Source: an uncultured Oscillospiraceae bacterium
Lineage (GTDB): Bacteria > Bacillota_A > Clostridia > Oscillospirales > Oscillospiraceae
Length of the DNA: 11,687 nt
Assembly: GCA_900757695.1 (NCBI GenBank)
Contig: CAAEOU010000008.1
Span: forward strand, 1 to 11,687
Direction: 5' to 3'
This document shows, piece by piece, positions 6,825 to 11,687 of this stretch. A program made the position numbers and the translations under genes. Under the pieces are notes generated by a model. It was not told the DNA's origin. It ran no database searches and saw only the letters and a program-made list of their open reading frames with translations. Positions within the stretch are counted from its first letter, which is position 1, and every line of letters begins with the position of its first letter.

Positions 6825-9440
6825 TTATACCGCGGGCTGTTTTACCGTTACCTGCAATTCCTCGCCCGCAACGGTAATTTCCAAAACACTGCCAGTGGGC
6901 ATATCCCCGGTAAGGATCTTCCGGGCGATCAATGTCTCCACGGTATGCTGGAGATAACGGCGCAGAGGACGCGCACCATACAGCGGATCATAGGCCGCAT
7001 CAATGATGAAGTGCTTGGCCTCCGGCGTCAGCTCGCAGGAAAGCTGCTTATCTGCCAGCCGGCGGTTCAGATCCTTCATCTGCAGGTCGATAATGCTGGT
7101 GATATTCTCCCGGGTCAGTGGCTTATAGAAGACGATCTCATCCAGCCGGTTCAGGAACTCCGGCCGGAAGCTCTTTTTCAGCAGTGCATTCACCTGATCC
7201 TTTGCCTCCTGGGTAATGGAACCGTCCGGGCCAATGCCGTCCAGCAGATACTGAGAGCCAAGATTGGAGGTCAGGATAATAATCGTATTCTTAAAGTCTA
7301 CCGTACGGCCCTGAGAATCGGTAATACGGCCATCATCCAGCACCTGAAGCAGGACGTTAAACACATCAGGATGTGCCTTCTCCACCTCATCAAACAGAAC
7401 AACGCTGTACGGACGGCGGCGAACTGCTTCGGTGAGCTGACCGCCCTCCTCATAGCCTACATATCCGGGAGGCGCACCAATGAGCCGGGAGACGCTGTAT
7501 TTCTCCATATACTCGGACATGTCGATCCGAACCATGTTCTTTTCATCGTCAAACAGGCATTCTGCCAGCGCCTTTGCAAGCTCCGTCTTACCTACACCGG
7601 TGGGGCCAAGGAACAGGAAGCTGCCGATGGGCCGGTCAGGGTCCTGAATCCCCGCACGGGAGCGCATAATGGCTTCTGCCACAGAGCGCACAGCCTCATC
7701 CTGACCGATCACACGCTGATGCAGGGTATCTTCCAGATGGAGCAGCTTCTCCTTCTCCCCTTCCACCAGCTTTGCAACGGGAATGCCGGTCCAGCGCTCG
7801 ATGATCTTTGCGATCTCGTTCTCCGTGACCTTATCCCGCAGCAGGGAATTTGTACCCTTTTGATTCTGTACAGCCTGCTCTGCCTCCTCCAGTGCCTTCT
7901 TTGCCTCCGGCAGCTTGCCGTATTTCAGCTCGGCTGCGTGCTCCAGATCGTAATTCTGCTCCGCCTCTTCGATCTGACGATTCAGCTTTTCAATCTCTTC
8001 CCGGAGCTTCTGAACCCGGCCAATGGCGTTCTTTTCGTTCTCCCACTGGGCCTGCATGGTATTGAACCGATCCCGTTCCTCTGCCAGCTCCTTTCTGAGC
8101 TCTTTCAGACGGCCTTCGGAGAGTTCGTCCTCCTCATTTTTCAGGGCAGCTTCTTCGATCTCCATCTGAGTGATCTTGCGGCGTACCTGATCCAGCTCCG
8201 TGGGCATGGAATCCATCTCCGTTCGGATCATGGCACAGGCTTCATCGATAAGGTCAATGGCTTTATCCGGCAGATACCGATCTGTAATATAGCGGTTTGA
8301 AAGGGTTACTGCCGCCACAATGGCAGGATCTGTGATCTTAACGCCGTGGAACACCTCATAGCGCTCCTCCAGTCCACGGAGAATCGCAATGGTATCCTCC
8401 ACCGATGGCTCTGCCACCAGCACAGTCTGGAACCGGCGCTCCAGGGCGGGATCCTTTTCGATATACTGGCGGTATTCGTCCAGCGTGGTAGCGCCAATGC
8501 AGTGCAGCTCGCCACGGGCCAGCATGGGCTTTAAGAGGTTGCCGGCATCCATGCTGCCTTCCGTCTTGCCTGCGCCCACAATGGTGTGGAGCTCATCAAT
8601 GAACAGGATGATCTGGCCCTCGCTGTTCTTTACTTCATTGAGGACAGCCTTCAGGCGCTCCTCAAATTCGCCCCGATACTTGGCGCCGGCCACCAGTGCA
8701 CCCATATCCAAAGAGAAAATCGTCTTGTTTTGCAGGTTCTTGGGCACATCGCCACGGACAATCCGCTGGGCAAGCCCCTCGGCAATGGCAGTTTTGCCAA
8801 CGCCGGGCTCACCGATCAGCACTGGGTTATTCTTGGACTTTCTGGACAGAATACGGATCACATTACGGATCTCCTCATCACGGCCAATGACGGGATCCAT
8901 CTTTTTTTCTCTGGCCTGCTTCACAAGATCCGTACCGTACTTGTTCAGGGCGTCATAGGTGCCCTCTGGATTATCCGTGGTCACTCTTGCGCTGCCCCGG
9001 ATGTCCTTCAGTGCCTGCATACAGTCCTCGCTGGTGATATTGTAGTCCTGGAACAGCTTTTTCACGCCGCTGTTGGCCTTGGTGATCAGGCCCAGCAGGA
9101 TATGCTCAACAGAGACATACTCATCCCGCATGCTGTCGGCAATCTTTTCTGCCTCTACAAATGCAGCATCCACGTCTCGATTGATATAGACCTTTCCGGC
9201 CTCTCGGCCAGAGCCGGTCACTGCCGGGAGACGGGATACCAGATCCTTTGCCGCTGCCGTAACCGACTCGGCAGTGACACCCATCTTGGTCAGCAGCTGT
9301 GGGACAAGTCCGCCGTCCTGCATCATCAGGGCCAGCAGCACATGGCACTGCTCGATCTGCTGGTTATCGTGTTCCTCCGCAATATTCTGGGCAAGCTGAA
9401 CCGCTTCCATAGATTTCTGAGTCAGCTTCTGTACATTCAT
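6825..9440 (-). CDS. clpB: ATP-dependent protein disaggregase ClpB
   Basis: ClpB is the Hsp100 hexameric disaggregase that, with DnaK/DnaJ/GrpE, extracts and threads aggregated polypeptides in the cytoplasm. The 871-residue length is full size. The N-terminal Clp repeat domain spans about 1-148. NBD1 has Walker A GEPGVGKT (210-217), Walker B IILFIDE (Asp282, Glu283), pore-loop Tyr255 in GAKYRGE and paired arginines at 335-336. The coiled-coil M domain spans about 409-525, rich in E/K/L heptads, and separates ClpB from ClpA/ClpX. NBD2 has GPTGVGKT (612-619), VVLFDE (Asp684, Glu685), pore-loop Tyr660 in [11 protein letters not shown] and sensor-2 GARPLRR (Arg824). All catalytic positions look intact. 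The ATG at 9440 is preceded by AAAGGA with 9 nt spacing. The gene is monocistronic, with a CIRCE operator in its leader, so control by HrcA is expected. Confidence 0.98.
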   Translation of the reverse strand: MNVQKLTQKSMEAVQLAQNIAEEHDNQQIEQCHVLLALMMQDGGLVPQLLTKMGVTAESVTAAAKDLVSRLPAVTGSGREAGKVYINRDVDAAFVEAEKIADSMRDEYVSVEHILLGLITKANSGVKKLFQDYNITSEDCMQALKDIRGSARVTTDNPEGTYDALNKYGTDLVKQAREKKMDPVIGRDEEIRNVIRILSRKSKNNPVLIGEPGVGKTAIAEGLAQRIVRGDVPKNLQNKTIFSLDMGALVAGAKYRGEFEERLKAVLNEVKNSEGQIILFIDELHTIVGAGKTEGSMDAGNLLKPMLARGELHCIGATTLDEYRQYIEKDPALERRFQTVLVAEPSVEDTIAILRGLEERYEVFHGVKITDPAIVAAVTLSNRYITDRYLPDKAIDLIDEACAMIRTEMDSMPTELDQVRRKITQMEIEEAALKNEEDELSEGRLKELRKELAEERDRFNTMQAQWENEKNAIGRVQKLREEIEKLNRQIEEAEQNYDLEHAAELKYGKLPEAKKALEEAEQAVQNQKGTNSLLRDKVTENEIAKIIERWTGIPVAKLVEGEKEKLLHLEDTLHQRVIGQDEAVRSVAEAIMRSRAGIQDPDRPIGSFLFLGPTGVGKTELAKALAECLFDDEKNMVRIDMSEYMEKYSVSRLIGAPPGYVGYEEGGQLTEAVRRRPYSVVLFDEVEKAHPDVFNVLLQVLDDGRITDSQGRTVDFKNTIIILTSNLGSQYLLDGIGPDGSITQEAKDQVNALLKKSFRPEFLNRLDEIVFYKPLTRENITSIIDLQMKDLNRRLADKQLSCELTPEAKHFIIDAAYDPLYGARPLRRYLQHTVETLIARKILTGDMPTGSVLEITVAGEELQVTVKQPAV

Positions 9441-9473
9441 AAAACATCTTCCTTTCCAAAGGGGAACTTCATT

Positions 9474-9500
9474 TTAGCACTCTTGCTGTAAGAGTGCTAA
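9474..9500. promoter_or_regulatory. CIRCE operator (HrcA binding site) of clpB
   Basis: A perfect TTAGCACTC-N9-GAGTGCTAA inverted repeat is present (arms 9474-9482 and 9492-9500), exactly the established CIRCE consensus bound by the heat-shock repressor HrcA. It lies directly downstream of the predicted clpB transcription start (about 9508) and 33 bp before the start codon, the classical position for repression. Confidence 0.97.
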
Positions 9501-9514
9501 TTCTCTTTGTGTCC

Positions 9515-9543
9515 ATAGTACCGCGGGATACCCGGTTTGTCAA
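9515..9543 (-). promoter_or_regulatory. Sigma-A promoter of clpB
   Basis: On the minus strand a perfect -35 TTGACA (9543-9538), a 17-nt spacer and a -10 TACTAT (9520-9515, five of six matches) are present. The predicted start is near 9508, just ahead of CIRCE. A vegetative promoter plus HrcA operator explains heat induction without an alternative sigma factor. Confidence 0.88.
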
Positions 9544-9755
9544 TAGGTATTTGTAAACGATTTTTGAATTATTTTTTAATGTTCCGCAGTCCTCGGACAT
9601 CTATCCGGATCTCAGTTGCAAATCTTTATTTCAAGAACATTTTTATAGAAATAAAAGGTCTTTTAACGTATTTTTTCGATTCTTCCAAACATTTAACGTT
9701 CTTTTCCTGTCTAGTTTCCTCGAAAAAAGACATATTAAACAAGACAAATCCAGCA
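9544..9755. other. AT-rich divergent intergenic region, no gene seen
   Basis: This is the rest of the gap between clpB and the SpoIVB-type gene. It is much richer in A/T than its surroundings, and I find no convincing coding sequence or structured RNA. It holds an A/T dyad TTTATTTC-N15-GAAATAAA (9625-9655) and a direct repeat TTTAACGT at 9662-9669 and 9692-9699, spaced 30 bp. These could be regulator sites for the downstream gene or chance in an A/T-rich stretch. Confidence 0.5.
9709..9737 (+). promoter_or_regulatory. Possible sporulation-type (sigma-G/F-like) promoter
   Basis: CATATTA (9731-9737) fits the sigma-G -10 pattern CATnnTA known from Bacillus. GTCTA (9709-9713) lies 17 nt upstream and is an approximate match to the -35 pattern GnATR, where an 18-nt spacer is usual. 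In B. subtilis spoIVB is made in the forespore from sigma-F/G promoters, which makes this a sensible candidate. No good sigma-A promoter was seen nearby. Confidence 0.35.
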
Positions 9756-9771
9756 GAGAGGAAGAAGCAGC

Positions 9772-10734
9772 ATGAAAAGAAAAACATGGCTCCTGATCGT
9801 GTCGTTTTTTTTGATATTCAGTACACCGGTACAGGCATCTGTGCCGGAGGAGGTAATTGCCGTGGGAAAGGCCGTGGGCATTGATGTGCAATGCAGCGGT
9901 CTCATGGTGGTAAGCTTTTCCGATGACTCCCCCGCCAAGGACAGCGGACTGCATCGCGGCGATTTGATCATAAAGGTAGACGGCCAGCCGGTAGAAGATC
10001 CCGCCACCCTGCGGAGCCTTCTCCAAAACAAGCCGCAGGTCACGCTGACTGCCCTTCGGCAAAATCAGGAGCAGAATTTCTGGGTCCACACCCGCCAGAC
10101 CGGGGATGTCAGTCTCATTGGCGCCAATGTCCGTTCTGAAATGGCCGGCATCGGTACCATTACCTACTACGACCCGGCCACTGCCGTATTCGGTGCGCTG
10201 GGCCACGGGATCACGGACAGCAGCACATCGAAGCTTTTCCCGGTTCGAGATGGTTTTATCTGTAAGGCCAGCGTTACACACGTGGAAAAAGGAACTGCCG
10301 GTACTCCGGGGGTTTTACAAGGTGCCTTTGACAGCAGTGTTCCCCTTGGCTCCGTGACCCAAAATACCGCCAGCGGCATTTTTGGTACGCTGTCCGCCCC
10401 CCCGGACGGAGAATTCGTCTCGGTCTGTACCCGGGATCAGGTGACAACAGGCCCGGCAGAGATACTATGTAATGTAGAGGGAGATCAGGTCGAGCACTTC
10501 GACATCAAAATCACACGTCTTTACCCGCTGGATGACGGCACGGGCCGGAATATGATGATTGAGGTGACGGATTCCCGGCTGCTCTCCATCACCGGTGGGA
10601 TCGTACAGGGCATGAGCGGAAGTCCAATCCTTCAAAACGGAAATCTGGTCGGTGCAGTGACTCACGTGCTGATCTCCGACCCTACCACCGGATATGGAAT
10701 CTTCATCGACAATATGCTGAAGACTGCGGCGTAA
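9772..10734 (+). CDS. spoIVB: SpoIVB-type S55 serine peptidase with PDZ domain (short form)
   Basis: SpoIVB is a forespore-secreted serine peptidase that, during sporulation, signals across the intermembrane space by cleaving SpoIVFA and so releases processing of pro-sigma-K. The protein has 320 residues. An N-terminal hydrophobic segment (6-19) acts as signal or anchor, with possible cleavage after Ala22 (VQA-SV). A PDZ domain spans about 38-105 (DDSPAKDSGLHRGDLIIKVDG). The S55 peptidase domain follows, with His145 in GALGHGI, Asp267 and Ser282 in TGGIVQGMSGSPI; the 15-residue Asp-Ser spacing equals that of B. subtilis Asp363-Ser378. The tail VTHVLISDPTTGYGIFID is family-typical. It is about 100 residues shorter than B. 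subtilis SpoIVB, mainly ahead of the PDZ domain. The ATG at 9772 follows GAGAGGA. Its neighbours are clpB and a hydantoinase gene, not recN or spo0A, so it may be a paralogue. Confidence 0.9.
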   Translation: MKRKTWLLIVSFFLIFSTPVQASVPEEVIAVGKAVGIDVQCSGLMVVSFSDDSPAKDSGLHRGDLIIKVDGQPVEDPATLRSLLQNKPQVTLTALRQNQEQNFWVHTRQTGDVSLIGANVRSEMAGIGTITYYDPATAVFGALGHGITDSSTSKLFPVRDGFICKASVTHVEKGTAGTPGVLQGAFDSSVPLGSVTQNTASGIFGTLSAPPDGEFVSVCTRDQVTTGPAEILCNVEGDQVEHFDIKITRLYPLDDGTGRNMMIEVTDSRLLSITGGIVQGMSGSPILQNGNLVGAVTHVLISDPTTGYGIFIDNMLKTAA

Positions 10735-10738
10735 AAAA

Positions 10739-10765
10739 GAGGCAGAGGAATCCTTCCTCTGCCTC
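10739..10765 (-). terminator. Strong intrinsic terminator of the hydantoinase gene, overlapping the end of the SpoIVB-type gene
   Basis: A perfect 12-bp stem GAGGCAGAGGAA/TTCCTCTGCCTC with a 3-nt loop is followed on the minus strand by TTTTTT (complement of 10733-10738). That run overlaps the TAA stop (10732-10734) of the opposing SpoIVB-type gene. For that gene the hairpin could also terminate, but no T-run follows it on the plus strand. Confidence 0.88.
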
Positions 10766-10787
10766 CAGCTATACAAACTGTCTTTGA

Positions 10788-11687
10788 TTAGTCTTTCAGG
10801 TCTCCGGCGGCCTTGACCTTTACCCGGTTTGTATTGCCGGGATAGTAGGCCAGCGGCACATCCTCCACCTCGATGATCTCTACCGTCTCCGGAATTGCTC
10901 CTGCCTCCACAGCCAATGCCGCAGCATCGTCCTTGGCCTTTGCCAGCGCCGCATCACGGGGCAGCTCGTCATAATTGATAAGCTGCTCCAGTGTACCGCT
11001 GACCTTGGAAATGGCAGAGCCGATGGCGTTGGCGCAGCCGAAGTGCTCCGGCTTTACCACCTGTGCCGCTCCATCAAGCTGCTCCGGCAGAATAATGGAG
11101 CCGCCGCCCACAAGAATAACGTCTACGTCCGCATTGGATACCTTCATGGAGTCCAGTGCGTCCTCCACCAGCGCACGGATCTCCGCCATGGCCTTCTCGG
11201 CCACCTCCATGGGGATCACGTCAGCCTTGGCGGTGTCGCCCAGTTCTGTCATGCCAAGCCGCACGGCAATGTCGGTAGCGGTCATCACATCGCCGCCAAA
11301 TACCAGTGCCTTTTTGGTGATTTCATAGCCAACGCTGTCAGGCCCCACGGTAACGGAGCCATCGGGCTTCACCCGGACAATGGACCCGCCGCCAAGACCA
11401 ATGGAGATCACATCGGGCATTCTGAAATTCGTACGAACGCCGCCAATGGTCACCGCTACGCTGGACTCTCTTGGGAAGCCGTTCTGGATTACGCCCAGAT
11501 CGGTGGTCGTACCGCCCACATCCACCACAATGGCGTCCCGGCGCTGGGACAGGTAGCTGGCACCTCGGATAGAGTTTGTGGGGCCGCAGGCTACAGTGAG
11601 AATGGGATAGCGCCGGGCGTGCTCCATGGTCATCAGCGTACCGTCATTCTGGCTCAAATAGATGTCTGCATTTACAATGCCTTCGTC
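10788..11687 (-). CDS. Hydantoinase/oxoprolinase-family subunit A, 5' part outside window
   Basis: This family hydrolyses amide bonds of hydantoins, 5-oxoproline or related compounds, usually with ATP and a partner B subunit. The open frame runs off the right edge; the visible 299 residues are the C-terminal part. Early in it, YLSQNDGTLMTMEHARRYP and ACGPTNSIRGA are typical of HyuA. They are followed by the actin-like-fold phosphate loop IVVDVGGTTTDLGVI (53-67), IGLGGGS (96-102) and the second glycine motif ILVGGGS (191-197). The protein ends shortly after YYPGNTNRVKV, without the long C-terminal extension of large N-methylhydantoinase A forms, which suggests the shorter clostridial type; this cannot be proven without the N-terminus. 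The true substrate cannot be read from sequence, and any partner gene would lie off the right edge because a strong terminator follows this gene. Confidence 0.93.
   Translation of the reverse strand, partial: DEGIVNADIYLSQNDGTLMTMEHARRYPILTVACGPTNSIRGASYLSQRRDAIVVDVGGTTTDLGVIQNGFPRESSVAVTIGGVRTNFRMPDVISIGLGGGSIVRVKPDGSVTVGPDSVGYEITKKALVFGGDVMTATDIAVRLGMTELGDTAKADVIPMEVAEKAMAEIRALVEDALDSMKVSNADVDVILVGGGSIILPEQLDGAAQVVKPEHFGCANAIGSAISKVSGTLEQLINYDELPRDAALAKAKDDAAALAVEAGAIPETVEIIEVEDVPLAYYPGNTNRVKVKAAGDLKD

Noticed and set aside
6945..8300. 451-codon open frame on the plus strand, antisense to clpB
   Set aside because: It lies wholly inside clpB, whose motifs are complete and in order; the antisense translation has no recognisable domain and no convincing ribosome site. 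It is a shadow of GC-biased codons.
6825..9440. ClpC/ClpA (ClpP partner) instead of ClpB
   Set aside because: The long coiled-coil middle domain and the lack of a convincing IGF/IGL ClpP-docking loop in NBD2 favour ClpB; the GIGPDG stretch near 735-740 is not that loop.
8586..9491. 301-codon plus-strand open frame antisense to the start of clpB and CIRCE
   Set aside because: It overlaps the clpB N-domain, promoter leader and CIRCE; composition is typical of a shadow frame.
1..11687. CRISPR arrays, tRNA/rRNA genes, insertion sequences, toxin-antitoxin or defence genes
   Set aside because: I looked for spaced repeats, tRNA-like cloverleafs, transposase motifs and small paired genes and found none.

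Overview
The window looks like chromosomal DNA from a spore-forming clostridial Firmicute, most likely an Oscillospiraceae/Ruminococcaceae-type gut bacterium. This rests on a SpoIVB-family S55 peptidase (endospore formers), a HrcA/CIRCE heat-shock operator, an SLH-domain surface protein, AGGAGG-type ribosome binding sites and moderately GC-rich coding sequence. Genus assignment is not possible by eye. I see no mobile element, tRNA, rRNA or CRISPR array.

Layout. From 1 to 3066 (minus strand) lies a two-gene operon for a type IIA DNA topoisomerase: the B subunit (ATPase/TOPRIM, 3066-1078) and, 17 bp downstream, the A subunit (breakage-reunion, from 1060 and running off the left edge). It has its own near-consensus sigma-A promoter at 3126-3154. 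From 3254 to 4987 (minus) is a 577-residue protein with two tandem HTH domains and a large C-terminal domain that I cannot name. It is divergent from 5190-6707 (plus), an exported protein with three C-terminal SLH repeats. The 202-bp gap between them holds two facing -10 boxes with the same 9-bp sequence and an operator-like dyad.

From 6825 to 9440 (minus) is full-length clpB, converging on the SLH gene through a shared hairpin. It is controlled by a strong promoter with a perfect CIRCE element at its start. A 331-bp, partly AT-rich gap separates clpB from a divergent short SpoIVB-type peptidase (9772-10734, plus). This peptidase converges on a hydantoinase/oxoprolinase-family ATPase-fold subunit (10788 to the right edge, minus) through a strong hairpin terminator.

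How the genes relate. Apart from the topoisomerase pair, these are single-gene units with individual promoters and terminators, so the region is mostly housekeeping (topology, protein disaggregation, sporulation) rather than one pathway. No clear new multi-gene system is visible. The best candidates for something undescribed are the double-HTH regulator/SLH divergent pair with its symmetrical promoter region, the motif-divergent topoisomerase B subunit, and the shortened SpoIVB paralogue outside the usual recN-spoIVB-spo0A context.
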